From the NCBI GenBank assembly GCA_018714545.1, contig DVNG01000033.1, forward strand, positions 1 to 55,746: DNA of 55,746 nucleotides. The letters run 5' to 3'. The DNA is from Limousia pullorum (GTDB taxonomy: Bacteria; Bacillota; Clostridia; Oscillospirales; Acutalibacteraceae). Under the pieces are notes generated by a model. It was not told the DNA's origin and did not search any database. It saw nothing but the letters and a program-made list of their open reading frames with translations. Of the stretch, positions 30,068 to 38,834 are shown piece by piece (within the stretch, counting starts at the first letter, position 1; every line of letters begins with the position of its first letter). The translations under genes were made by a program, and so were the position numbers.

Positions 30068-31019
30068 TGAGCACCTCTTCTGCCTTTGAAATAATCATCT
30101 CTCTGACCTTTTGGATATTTTCATTTATGGCGCATCCTGCCGCAGCAGCATGACCGCCGCCGCCGAAGTTTTTGCAAAATTCGTTTGCGCTTACGTCACC
30201 GTTGGTTCTTGCGGAAATTTTGCAGAGATTTTCAGACTTTTCCTTTATGGTCAAGCCAAGGCGGACTCCCTCAATTCTTCTGGGAATACTCTCAATGCCG
30301 CCCATATCGTCATCTGTAAGCTGTAATTTATTTACAATATCACAGGTGATATAAATAACAGCACACTTTCCGCCACAGCAGAACTCCATGGTGTCATAGA
30401 TATATTTTTCCAGCTCAACCCTTTTTCTTGTGGTAAGCTCAAAAAATGTATAGTTAATCATCTGGCTGTCGCAGCCTAAATCCAGCAGTCTTGCCGCTGC
30501 ACGAAGAGTATCTCCGGTTGTGTTTGAATATTTAAAACAGCCGGTATCTGTGGCTATTGCAGTGTAAAGACAGTTTGCAATATGCTTGTCTATCTCTACA
30601 CCCAAAGCGTCAATAAGCTTTAAAACTATTTCTCCTGCCGCCGCACTTTCGCTGTCCACATACTTGTATGTGGCTTCCATATCGTTTGTGACATGGTGGT
30701 CAAGGCACAAATCTATTATATTTTCATATTTTTCTCTGTTTACACCCAAAAGAGACGGTGTTGCCACGTCAACGCTTACCACTTTCTCACAGACAAAATC
30801 TTCATCTGTTTTCAAACCGTCCTTTAAAAAGGCGAAATTTCCCACGATTTCTTCACAGGTAATCACCCTTACGTTTTTGCCTTTTGCTTTCAAGGCGCAG
30901 GCAAGGGCGTAGCCGCTTCCAAGAGTATCTCCGTCAGGGCTTTGATGTGTTAAAATTTCAATATTATTCCATGAAAGCAGCAGTTTTGCGGCTTCATCAA
31001 GGGTTATTGTCTTGCTCAT
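30051..31019 (-). CDS. nrnA: DHH-family oligoribonuclease / pAp phosphatase NrnA
   Basis: A 322-residue bifunctional phosphoesterase that degrades nanoRNA and 3',5'-bisphosphoadenosine. Motifs: HQSPDGDTLGSG (metal-binding, about 30), the DHH motif in LCLDHHVTND (about 115), and the DHHA1 GGGGHAAAAGC near the C-terminus. Start: GAGGAAGAAG precedes ATG 31019; the GTG/ATG codons 12 nt upstream are less well placed. It overlaps rbfA by 23 nt, and the place in the operon is conserved in Firmicutes. Confidence 0.92.
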   Translation of the reverse strand: MSKTITLDEAAKLLLSWNNIEILTHQSPDGDTLGSGYALACALKAKGKNVRVITCEEIVGNFAFLKDGLKTDEDFVCEKVVSVDVATPSLLGVNREKYENIIDLCLDHHVTNDMEATYKYVDSESAAAGEIVLKLIDALGVEIDKHIANCLYTAIATDTGCFKYSNTTGDTLRAAARLLDLGCDSQMINYTFFELTTRKRVELEKYIYDTMEFCCGGKCAVIYITCDIVNKLQLTDDDMGGIESIPRRIEGVRLGLTIKEKSENLCKISARTNGDVSANEFCKNFGGGGHAAAAGCAINENIQKVREMIISKAEEVLNEGNC

Positions 31020-31380
31020 CTTCTTCCTCATCCCCTTTTATGTCAAGGCTGTTGAGTATTCTTGAAATATTTGCGCTGTACTCTATTGAATCTGTAGCGT
31101 GGAAAATAAGCTCCGGTACATGTCTGAGCTTCAGTCTGTTTCCAAGCTCACGTCTTATAAATCCTGAAGCGGATTTAAGTCCCTTTAAAGCCAGCTTTGC
31201 CCTTTCAAGTCCCTCCATTGCGCTTATATATACATTGCAGTAGGAAAGGTCGTTTGTTACCTCTACACGAATAATTGAGATAAAGGCATCGCTGACTCTC
31301 GGGTCTTTTACATGGCGCAGTATATCCGTAAGTTCTCTTTTAATATCCTCTGTAGTTCTTCCAAGTTTATGATTTGCCAT
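30997..31380 (-). CDS. rbfA: Ribosome-binding factor A
   Basis: A 127-residue KH-like 30S maturation factor. The sequence MANHKLGRTTEDIKRELTDILRHVKDPRV and the mid-domain LSYCNVYISAMEG and FIRRELGNRLKLRHVPEL are characteristic. It helps 16S rRNA 5'-end processing and cold adaptation. The acidic tail (GDEEEDEQDNNP) is longer than in E. coli. It lies between infB and nrnA. Confidence 0.94.
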   Translation of the reverse strand: MANHKLGRTTEDIKRELTDILRHVKDPRVSDAFISIIRVEVTNDLSYCNVYISAMEGLERAKLALKGLKSASGFIRRELGNRLKLRHVPELIFHATDSIEYSANISRILNSLDIKGDEEEDEQDNNP

Positions 31381-31403
31381 TTTAAACCTCGCTGTATTAC
31401 TAA

Positions 31404-31428
31404 GACGCCCGTTAAAAAAGCGGGCGTC
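31404..31428 (-). terminator. Hairpin between infB and rbfA
   Basis: A perfect 8-bp stem, GACGCCCG / CGGGCGTC, with a 9-nt A-rich loop. The T-run is on the plus-strand side (CTTTTCC), so on the operon strand it may be a partial attenuator or RNA-stability element. Confidence 0.5.
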
Positions 31429-31443
31429 TTTTCCTTATATTTA

Positions 31444-33894
31444 TCAGTCTTCTCTGTATTCTTCTATTGTGTAAACCTCGAAGATATCTCCCTCTTTAAG
31501 GTCGTTAAATCTTTCAAGTCCGATACCACATTCGTAGCCCTCGGAAACTTCCTTAACAGCGTCCTTGAATCTCTGGAGTGAAGCAATCTTGTCGTCGGCA
31601 ATGATAATACCGTCACGAACAACTCTAACCTCGGCATTTCTCTGAACCTTACCGCTCTTAACATAGCTGCCTGCGATAAAGCCAACATTCTTAACCTTGA
31701 TTACGTTACGGCATTCTGCTGTACCCAAAATAACCTCTCTGGTCTTAGGAGCGAGCATACCCTTCATAGCGGCTTCAATCTCTTCGATGCAGTCATAAAT
31801 AACTCTGTACAGACGCATGTCAACACCGTCACGCTCGGCATTTTCGTTTGCAACAGGGTCAGGACGAACATTAAAGCCTACAATAATAGCATTTGAAGCG
31901 TTTGCAAGCATAACGTCGGACTCGTTGATAGCGCCAACGCCGCCGTGGATTACGTTTACTCTAACCTCGTCGTTTGAAAGCTTCATAAGTGACTGCTTAA
32001 CAGCCTCTACAGAACCCTGAACGTCAGCCTTAACGATGATTTTAAGCTCCTTAACCTCGCCAAGCTTCATCTGGTCAAAGAGGTTATCAAGTGTAACCTT
32101 TGTCTGTGAATTGAACATCTCTTCCTTACGGGCAGTCTTTCTCTGCTCTACAAGCTCTCTTGCAAGACGTTCGTCGGAAACAGCGTTGAAGATATCGCCG
32201 CCGGATGGAACGTCGTCAAGACCTGTAATCTCAACAGGAATAGATGGGCCTGCTTCTTTTACCTTTTCGCCCTTGTCGTTGGTCATAGCTCTTACACGTC
32301 CTACGGATGTGCCTGCAACTATAGTATCTCCAACTCTAAGTGTACCATTCTGAACAAGAACTGTTGCGATTGTACCTCTGCCCTTGTCAAGACGTGCTTC
32401 GATTACTGTACCCTTTGCGGCACGGTCAGGATTTGCTTTAAGCTCCTTCATATCTGCAACAAGCAATACCATTTCCAAAAGCTCGTCAAGTCCCTGCTTT
32501 GTCTTTGCAGAGATAGGAATACAAGGTGTATCGCCGCCCCACTCTTCAGGAACAAGCTCATATTCTGTAAGCTGCTGCTTAACCTGTTCCGGGTTTGCGC
32601 CCGGCTTATCCATCTTGTTGATTGCAACAATAACGGAAACGCCTGCTGCCTTTGCGTGGTTGATAGCTTCAACTGTCTGAGGCATGATACCGTCGTCAGC
32701 GGCAACCACAAGGATAGCTATATCTGTAACCTGTGCACCTCTTGCTCTCATGGTTGTGAAAGCCTCGTGTCCCGGTGTATCAAGGAATGTGATATCTCTG
32801 CCCTGAACCTTAACTCTGTAAGCACCGATATGCTGTGTAATACCGCCGGCCTCGGAAGCTGTAACATTTGCATGTCTGATAGCGTCCAAAAGTGATGTTT
32901 TACCGTGGTCAACGTGACCCATAACAACAACAACCGGAGCTCTCTCAACCAGGTTCTCGTCGTCGTCCTCGCTGTCGTCGATAATTCTTTCTTCTATTGT
33001 AACAATAACTTCTTTTTCAACCTTTGCATGGAATTCCATAGCAATAAGGCTTGCTGTATCAAAGTCTATTGTATCATTGGCTGTAACCATTGTTCCCATA
33101 AGGAAAGCCTTTTTAACAACCTCGGCAACTGTAGCCTTAAGCCTTGAAGCAAGCTCAGAAACAACAATCTCATCAGGAATAAGTACAGTGATAGGCTTTG
33201 ACTTTCTCTCGTTTGCAATTCTCTTAAGACGCTCTGCCTCTGTTTCCTTTCTGCTGTTCTTCTTGCCTCTCTGCTGAGAGCGCTGTGTTATCTTCTGCTT
33301 TGAAACAGTGTTGTCTGTCTTAATCTTCTCGGAAGCAAGTCTGTCGTACTTTTCGTTGTATCTCTCAACGTCAACAACTGCGGCTCTTGTGTCGATAACT
33401 CTTCCGCTTCCTCTTTTGCTCTTTATTGCGCCCTCTGTCTGAACAACAGGCTCCGGCTGAGCTTCGCTCTTCTGTGCAGGCTGGTTGTTTGTCTGCTGCT
33501 GGTTCTTTTTGTTCTGGTCAAAAGGCTTTTTGAAATCGTTTCTGTTATTCTGCTTTTTATTGTTTCTATTGTCGTTGTTTTTATCGGACTCCTGACGTCT
33601 GCGGTTTTTCTGCTGTCTGTCGTTGTCCTTTTTCTGGGAATTTTCCTCTTTCTGAGGAGCTTCCTTTTTATCTTCAGACTGAGTCTCTTCAGCCTTGTTT
33701 GATGCAAAATACTCATCAAAATTTGCTACCTGATTTTTCTGTGTAAAATGCTCGAAAACAGCGTTAAGCTCACTTTCCTCCAATGCGGTCATGGACTTTT
33801 TTGTCACCTTACAATACTCTGCTACCGCATCTATTACATCCTTACTTGGAACATTCAAATCTTTTGCTACCTGATGTATCTTATACTTTATCAT
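31444..33894 (-). CDS. infB: Translation initiation factor IF-2
   Basis: A 816-residue GTPase that brings fMet-tRNA to the 30S subunit. It has an N-terminal IF2N domain (YKIHQVAKDLNVPSKDVI), then a 150-residue Lys/Gln/Asn-rich linker (about 75-220), a second IF2N domain, and the G domain with VVMGHVDHGKTSLLDAI (P loop), DTPGHEAFT and NKMDKP. Domains II to IV follow, ending in GLERFNDLKEGDIFEVYTIEE. The start is ATG 33894, six bases after GGAGG; the ATG at 33900 touches the ribosome site. It overlaps ylxQ by 14 nt. Confidence 0.95.
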   Translation of the reverse strand: MIKYKIHQVAKDLNVPSKDVIDAVAEYCKVTKKSMTALEESELNAVFEHFTQKNQVANFDEYFASNKAEETQSEDKKEAPQKEENSQKKDNDRQQKNRRRQESDKNNDNRNNKKQNNRNDFKKPFDQNKKNQQQTNNQPAQKSEAQPEPVVQTEGAIKSKRGSGRVIDTRAAVVDVERYNEKYDRLASEKIKTDNTVSKQKITQRSQQRGKKNSRKETEAERLKRIANERKSKPITVLIPDEIVVSELASRLKATVAEVVKKAFLMGTMVTANDTIDFDTASLIAMEFHAKVEKEVIVTIEERIIDDSEDDDENLVERAPVVVVMGHVDHGKTSLLDAIRHANVTASEAGGITQHIGAYRVKVQGRDITFLDTPGHEAFTTMRARGAQVTDIAILVVAADDGIMPQTVEAINHAKAAGVSVIVAINKMDKPGANPEQVKQQLTEYELVPEEWGGDTPCIPISAKTKQGLDELLEMVLLVADMKELKANPDRAAKGTVIEARLDKGRGTIATVLVQNGTLRVGDTIVAGTSVGRVRAMTNDKGEKVKEAGPSIPVEITGLDDVPSGGDIFNAVSDERLARELVEQRKTARKEEMFNSQTKVTLDNLFDQMKLGEVKELKIIVKADVQGSVEAVKQSLMKLSNDEVRVNVIHGGVGAINESDVMLANASNAIIVGFNVRPDPVANENAERDGVDMRLYRVIYDCIEEIEAAMKGMLAPKTREVILGTAECRNVIKVKNVGFIAGSYVKSGKVQRNAEVRVVRDGIIIADDKIASLQRFKDAVKEVSEGYECGIGLERFNDLKEGDIFEVYTIEEYRED

Positions 33895-34216
33895 TTGCAT
33901 CCTCCTGTTCTGACTCTATCTTTGCAAGCTCTGCAACTTTCTTTGCAAACCCCGCATCCACTATGGCTGCCACTGCGCAGTATTTTCCGACTGCCACACC
34001 CAGCTCATCCTTTGTTCTATTCAATACAAGTGTTTTAACATTGCACATGTGAGCCGTAGAAAACAGCTTTTTAACGGTGTTCTGTGAAGCGTCGCCGGCG
34101 GCAATAACAAGCACTGCTTTGCCGTTTATAACTGAGTCCTCGGCAATATCGTTTCCTACAATCAATTTGCCGGCTCTTCTGCAAAGTCCCAGCATAGAAA
34201 GCAGTTTATCGTTCAT
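33881..34216 (-). CDS. ylxQ: L7Ae-family ribosomal/K-turn RNA-binding protein YlxQ
   Basis: A 111-residue L7Ae/L30e-type protein: MLGLCRRAGKLIVGNDI, then VLVIAAGDASQNT and VLNRTKDELGVAVGK, the core of the K-turn-binding fold. Its exact role is unknown. It lies between ylxR (11-nt overlap) and infB, as in B. subtilis. Confidence 0.9.
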   Translation of the reverse strand: MNDKLLSMLGLCRRAGKLIVGNDIAEDSVINGKAVLVIAAGDASQNTVKKLFSTAHMCNVKTLVLNRTKDELGVAVGKYCAVAAIVDAGFAKKVAELAKIESEQEDANDKV

Positions 34217-34511
34217 GTCGGTTCATCTCCTCTTCCATTGCGTCGTACACCTGGGAAGGTATCTGACAGCTGAAAGCCCTTTCAATTCTTCTGGCTTTTC
34301 TTGCCGCCCTCAGGCATTCAATATTGTTGCACACATAAGCTCCTCTTCCCGGCTTTTTGCCTACAAGGTCAAGGCTTATCTCACCGGGAGAAATAACATT
34401 GCCTTCCTCGTCCTTGATGTCCGGAGCTTTTACGACTCTGACAAGCTCCTTTTTCGGTTTCATCTCGCCGCAGCCGTTGCACTTTCTCATAGGCACTTTT
34501 TTTACTCGCAC
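34206..34511 (-). CDS. rnpM: RNase P modulator RnpM (YlxR)
   Basis: A 101-residue YlxR-family protein. Features are MRKCNGCGEMKPKKELVRVV, LVGKKPGRGAYVCNNIEC, and AARKARRIERAFS, the typical Cys-containing nucleic-acid-binding surface; the protein has been linked to RNase P control in B. subtilis. GTG 34511 is the start, because AAGGAGG lies seven bases upstream. It is co-transcribed with nusA and ylxQ. Confidence 0.92.
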   Translation of the reverse strand: MRVKKVPMRKCNGCGEMKPKKELVRVVKAPDIKDEEGNVISPGEISLDLVGKKPGRGAYVCNNIECLRAARKARRIERAFSCQIPSQVYDAMEEEMNRHER

Positions 34512-34558
34512 TCTATACCCTCCTTTTCACAATGCATTGTCAATCTTTAAACTAAAAA

Positions 34559-35854
34559 TTATTCCTCTTCCTCGTCGTCACCAAAATCAAAATCTGTAAT
34601 GATGTTGTCAACAAGGGCGTCTATATCAATGTCGTTGTTTATCTGTCTTTTTGGTTTTGCAGGTGCTTCCACTGTTTCCTGCTGTACAGGTGTTTCTGCA
34701 ACCGGCTCCTCATTAGCAGGCTCTGCTGTTTCTTCTGCCTTAGCAGTTACAACAGGCTCTTCCTCTTCGCCGTAGAAACCGCTCTCAGGTCTTATATCAA
34801 TTTTCCAGCCTGTAAGCTTTGCGGCAAGTCTTGCGTTCTGTCCCTTATTGCCGATAGCAAGTGAAAGCTGACCGTCCGGAACAGTTACCTTACATGTGTG
34901 CTCAACAGGGTCTGTAACAACAACTGAAATAGCTGTTGCCGGTGACAATGCTGCTGCAACAAACTTTTCAATATCGTCGCTGTACTCAACAATGTCAATT
35001 TTCTCTCCGCCAAGCTCTTCAACAATGGTTGCAACTCTTGAGCCCTTAGCACCGATACATGCGCCAACTGCGTCGATTTCCTTATCCTTGCTGCATACTG
35101 CAAGCTTTGTTCTTGAGCCTGCTTCTCTTGAAACTGACTTAATCTCAACAATGCCGTCGAAGATTTCAGGAACTTCCTGCTCAAAGAGACGCTTTACAAA
35201 GTCAGGATGTGTTCTTGAGATATATGCCTTAGGACCTTTTTCTGTTTCCTTAACGTCAAGAACATAAATCTTAACCAGGTCGCCCTCTTTGAGGTTATCC
35301 TGGCCAACCTGCTCGCTCTTTGGAAGAACAGCTTCGGCTTTGCCGATTCTTACTGTTGCGGCGCCTGTCTTGTTGTCAATCTTTTCAACAACAGCAGTTA
35401 CAAGCTCCTGCTTCTTGCTCTGGAATTCCAAAAGCATCTGGCCCTTCTCGCCGTCTCTGATACCCTGTCTGATAACGCTTCTTGAGGTCTGAACAGCAAT
35501 TCTGCCGAACTCCTTAGGGTCAAGCTTTATTGTGATTTCTCCGCCAACATAAGCTCTTTTATCGTACTGAAGTGCCTCCGGGAGAGTAATTTCCTCTGCA
35601 GGGTTTTCAACCTCATCTACAACTCTCTTTTTAAGCTTTACGGAGAAAATTTTCTGCTCCGGGTTCATAACTATATCTACATTTTCGTTGCTGCCATATG
35701 TGTTTTTGCAGGCAATGAGGATTGCCTTGCTGATCTGGCTTATCATATAATCAACGGGGATTCCTCTTTCTTTTTCAAGAAGAGCAAGGGCTTCAAAAAG
35801 CTCGTCGTTGGAGTTATTATTGTCCTTTTTGGATTTTGTTGATCTGGCTGCCAT
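34559..35854 (-). CDS. nusA: Transcription factor NusA
   Basis: A 431-residue elongation/termination factor that binds RNA polymerase and nascent RNA. The N-terminal polymerase-binding domain (ALALLEKERGIPVDYMISQI) is followed by an S1 domain (about 140-205), KH1 and KH2 (GACIGAKGSRVATIVEELGGEKIDI; LSLAIGNKGQNARLAAKLTGWKIDI). The C-terminal 80 residues are acidic and low-complexity (EEEEP, ETAEPANEEP, DFGDDEEEE) and replace the E. coli AR repeats. Confidence 0.95.
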   Translation of the reverse strand: MAARSTKSKKDNNNSNDELFEALALLEKERGIPVDYMISQISKAILIACKNTYGSNENVDIVMNPEQKIFSVKLKKRVVDEVENPAEEITLPEALQYDKRAYVGGEITIKLDPKEFGRIAVQTSRSVIRQGIRDGEKGQMLLEFQSKKQELVTAVVEKIDNKTGAATVRIGKAEAVLPKSEQVGQDNLKEGDLVKIYVLDVKETEKGPKAYISRTHPDFVKRLFEQEVPEIFDGIVEIKSVSREAGSRTKLAVCSKDKEIDAVGACIGAKGSRVATIVEELGGEKIDIVEYSDDIEKFVAAALSPATAISVVVTDPVEHTCKVTVPDGQLSLAIGNKGQNARLAAKLTGWKIDIRPESGFYGEEEEPVVTAKAEETAEPANEEPVAETPVQQETVEAPAKPKRQINNDIDIDALVDNIITDFDFGDDEEEE

Positions 35855-35929
35855 TTTTCCAATCTATCCTTTCTGAAAATTATATGTTAATCTATTTGTA
35901 TTTTACCGATGATATAAAGGTGTTTGAAT

Positions 35930-36412
35930 TTAAAAATCAAGGTCGTCAAGCTTAATCCATGCGGCGTCTTTTTTATTGATAAGAACTTTGTTTTCACCGT
36001 CGTGGTCTGTTATCTCCACTTCGCCTTTATCATAGCCTGTGAGAACTCCGCCGAATTCCTTGCCTATACCTTCAATAGGTCTTATCATTTTAACCTGAAC
36101 ATCTGCTCCGATAAACTGCAAGAAGTGTTCCTCTTTTATAAGCTCTCTTTCAAGTCCCGGTGAACATACCTCAAGGCAATAGTTCTGGTCAATAGGGTCT
36201 GCTTTGTCCAGAGGCTCGTCTATAGCTCTTGACATGTTTTCGCAGTCCTCGATGGTTACGCCCTCAGGCTTGTCGATAAAAATTCTCAGGTACCAGCCTG
36301 CTCCCTCTTTGAGAAATCTTATATCCCAAATATTTAAGCCCAATGAATCTGCAATAGGCTTTGCAAGCTCGTAAACAACTTCAACAGTACTCTTTTTATT
36401 CTTTCCTGCCAC
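35930..36412 (-). CDS. rimP: Ribosome maturation factor RimP
   Basis: A 160-residue 30S assembly factor. The family motifs GLNIWDIRFLKEGAGWYLRIFIDKPEGV, the CENMSRAIDEPLD segment and YCLEVCSPGLERELI are clear. It is the first gene of the rimP-nusA-rnpM-ylxQ-infB-rbfA-nrnA-truB operon, 75 bp ahead of nusA. Confidence 0.94.
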   Translation of the reverse strand: MAGKNKKSTVEVVYELAKPIADSLGLNIWDIRFLKEGAGWYLRIFIDKPEGVTIEDCENMSRAIDEPLDKADPIDQNYCLEVCSPGLERELIKEEHFLQFIGADVQVKMIRPIEGIGKEFGGVLTGYDKGEVEITDHDGENKVLINKKDAAWIKLDDLDF

Positions 36413-36443
36413 CTCAATATCACTCCCTTATTTTAATAAATAC

Positions 36444-36472
36444 AAAGGAGCGGGTTTGCTGCCCACTCCTTT
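36444..36472 (-). terminator. Terminator between the HAD gene and rimP
   Basis: AAAGGAG-C-GGG pairs with CCC-A-CTCCTTT around a 7-nt loop, ending the upstream HAD/HD unit before the rimP operon. Confidence 0.65.
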
Positions 36473-36563
36473 TCCTTTACATCTCTGCTAAGTATAACAC
36501 AGTGATATGCAAAAATCAATACTTTTTTTGAAATATTTCAAAGGAGTAGTTTCTTAAACTTTA

Positions 36564-37157
36564 TCAACCAAACACAGCGTACCATTCTTTTACCGGCTGT
36601 GCTTCGCCCTTATACACAAGGGCGTTCATACCGATAAGTCTTGCTGCGGTGACGTTTTCCGCCTTGTCGTCAAGAAACAGACATTCCTCCGGCTTTGTAT
36701 TGAACTTTTTCATTGCATAGAGATAAATCTCCTTATCAGGCTTTGCCATTTTCAACGGGCCTGAAAATACCATATCCTCAAGGCTTTCCACACCCTCTTT
36801 AAAGTGGTCGATGTGGTCTGCAAAAAACTGAGGCGCATTGGAAAGCAGGAAAAGCCTCATGCCCTTGGCTTTAAAATACCTGACAAGCTCCTTTGTTTCC
36901 TCAAGCAACGGCATGTGAGTATACCAGTCCTTGAAAAAGTTTTCTCCCGCCTCTTTCAGATTATCTGGAAGTCTATCTATTTTTTCATTTTTAAAATCAT
37001 CGTATTTAATATATCCGGCGTCCAAATCAGCCCATTTGTCAAAAATTATGTCCTTGAAAGTTTCAAGATTTTCCTTATCACAGTAAAAACCGCATATGTA
37101 ATCAGGGTCAAATTTTCCTATTACGTTTCCAAAATCAAAAACTATATTTTTAATCAT
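36564..37157 (-). CDS. HAD-superfamily phosphatase (YihX-like)
   Basis: A 197-residue HAD hydrolase. Motif I is VFDFGNVIGKFD (Asp8 nucleophile; the second Asp of the usual DxD is replaced by Gly, as in YihX-like members). Motif II is LFLLSNAP, motif III is KMAKPDKEIY, and motif IV is CLFLDDKAENV. The substrate is unknown; relatives act on sugar phosphates. It lies 14 nt downstream of the HD-domain gene on the same strand, so the pair is probably one operon. Confidence 0.87.
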   Translation of the reverse strand: MIKNIVFDFGNVIGKFDPDYICGFYCDKENLETFKDIIFDKWADLDAGYIKYDDFKNEKIDRLPDNLKEAGENFFKDWYTHMPLLEETKELVRYFKAKGMRLFLLSNAPQFFADHIDHFKEGVESLEDMVFSGPLKMAKPDKEIYLYAMKKFNTKPEECLFLDDKAENVTAARLIGMNALVYKGEAQPVKEWYAVFG

Positions 37158-37171
37158 ACAAACACCTCAAA

Positions 37172-37771
37172 TCATGCAAAAGTTGTTTTTTCTATATCCG
37201 GAAGCAGGCTGTAGATACTGCATCCGGCTTTATTTCCGAAGTACTCCAAAAGCTCGAAATACTTGTTCCATCTATCAAGGGTGTGTTCAAAAATTCCGTA
37301 TCTTCTTGCCACATCAACCATACGTCTTTCCAGAATACAAAAACCCTTTGAATTTGCAAGACAGTCGCAGAGAATTATCAGTCTGTCATAATCGTCGTAC
37401 TCTGCATTCTTTATGTAATCACCTATAAAAGAATACTGCTCTCCGGTTATATCCACCTTTTGTATATCTGTAGCAATATCCTGCAAAGGGAAAGAATGGG
37501 TAAGACAAACCCTTGCCACCTCGTCCCAGCCTTTTTCCGTTGTATAATTGTATCCCTCAATTATATGCCTCATATAGAATACGCCTTCACGTCTTCCTAT
37601 ATCATGAAGCGCTCCCAAAGCAAAGGCTTTTTCCGGATTTAATTCAGGGCACTTTTCCGCAATAAATCTTGCCGCTTTTCCGGCATTTATTGAATGGGCA
37701 ATCCACTGTCCGGGATTTCTTTTTCCCGCTTCTTCCAATTCCTTATAAACCTGTTCTGTTGAAGGATACAT
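37172..37771 (-). CDS. HD-domain phosphohydrolase
   Basis: A 199-residue metal-dependent HD protein. The signature is HSINAGKAARFIA (first His), then ALGALHDIGRREG (the HD pair, about 55) and RVCLTHSFPL with a further His. The substrate is not evident; relatives hydrolyse nucleotides or act in signalling. ATG 37771 follows GAAAGGGG by about five bases and is preferred to the codon at 37795. Confidence 0.85.
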   Translation of the reverse strand: MYPSTEQVYKELEEAGKRNPGQWIAHSINAGKAARFIAEKCPELNPEKAFALGALHDIGRREGVFYMRHIIEGYNYTTEKGWDEVARVCLTHSFPLQDIATDIQKVDITGEQYSFIGDYIKNAEYDDYDRLIILCDCLANSKGFCILERRMVDVARRYGIFEHTLDRWNKYFELLEYFGNKAGCSIYSLLPDIEKTTFA

Positions 37772-37793
37772 AAAAATCCCCTTTCTGCAAAAC

Positions 37794-37833
37794 ACCTGTA
37801 AGCATAGGAAAACACATCCCTACACTTACAGGT
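37794..37833 (-). terminator. Terminator of the mscS gene
   Basis: A 15-bp stem with two mismatches, ACCTGTAAGCATAGG / CCTACACTTACAGGT, with a 10-nt loop, followed by GTTTT on the minus strand. Confidence 0.75.
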
Positions 37834-37836
37834 TGC

Positions 37837-38799
37837 TCAGTTTTTCTTTTCTTTTTCTTCTTCAGCGTTGTGAACAACCACTTGAGGGAAAGGTATGGTT
37901 ATACCCTCTTTATCAAAGAGCAGCTTAACATTTTCCATCATATAGTAATACACTTTCCAGTAATTTGCAGGGTCAGTCCATAGCTTTACCTCTATAATTA
38001 TTGCGCTGTCCGCATGACTTCCCACATAAACAGCAGGCTCGGGGTCTTTCATTACCAAGTCATAATTTGCAATAAGTGTATAAAGCAGGCCTTTAACCTT
38101 CAATATGTCGTCGTCATAGCTTATAGAAAACTTTAAATCAACACGGCGTTTATCCTGTGAGGTACAGTTTATAACGCTGTCTCCGGTCATAATGGAGTTA
38201 GGAACTATAATTTCTCTGTTGTCATAGGTTTTCATGTGTGTGTTGAAAAGGTCGATTTTTACAACCGTTCCAGTCATTCCCTGAAACTCCAGAATATCAC
38301 CCGCTTTAAAATGCTTGTTTAAAATAATAAGCACTCCGCTGGCAATATTTGAAAGGCTGTTCTGCAAGGCAAGACCGATGGCAACCATCGCCGCACCGAA
38401 TGCGGTAAGTATCGAGGTTATATCAACACCCAAAACCGCCAATGCAGAAATTATTATAATAAATTTTAAAATAATATTTACCACGGAACCGATAAAGGTT
38501 ATAACTGTATAATCGTTTTTCGCCTTTAACATTCCCTTTTTTATTATTTTTACTATCTTTTTGGAAACCCAAAATCCGATAATAATTATCAGAGCCGCAC
38601 CAACAAGATTTCCCGCAATGGATTTGAGCCATTGCAAAACCCCGTCAAAAAATGTCGCCGGGTCATTTGTTACCTGCTCCACAATTTCTTCAACGGATAT
38701 TGTGACATCCTCTGTGGTTTCTGCCGCAGCTGTAGCCGCCTGTGTGGCAGATGTGGTTGATTCCACCAAATCCCTCAAAATACCGTAAAACAATTTCAC
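37837..38799 (-). CDS. Small-conductance mechanosensitive channel MscS
   Basis: A 320-residue inner-membrane channel that opens under tension to release solutes on osmotic down-shock. A 60-residue Thr/Ala/Glu-rich N-terminus precedes three membrane helices; TM3 is the Ala/Gly-rich pore segment FGAAMVAIGLALQNSLSNIASG. The beta domain follows with GDILEFQGMTGTVVKIDLFNT and VPNSIM, then the alpha/beta domain. No other gene appears to be in the unit. Confidence 0.92.
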   Translation of the reverse strand: MKLFYGILRDLVESTTSATQAATAAAETTEDVTISVEEIVEQVTNDPATFFDGVLQWLKSIAGNLVGAALIIIIGFWVSKKIVKIIKKGMLKAKNDYTVITFIGSVVNIILKFIIIISALAVLGVDITSILTAFGAAMVAIGLALQNSLSNIASGVLIILNKHFKAGDILEFQGMTGTVVKIDLFNTHMKTYDNREIIVPNSIMTGDSVINCTSQDKRRVDLKFSISYDDDILKVKGLLYTLIANYDLVMKDPEPAVYVGSHADSAIIIEVKLWTDPANYWKVYYYMMENVKLLFDKEGITIPFPQVVVHNAEEEKEKKN

Positions 38800-38834
38800 A
38801 CCTCTAAATCTTTCATAAGTTTAAAGAACCGAAA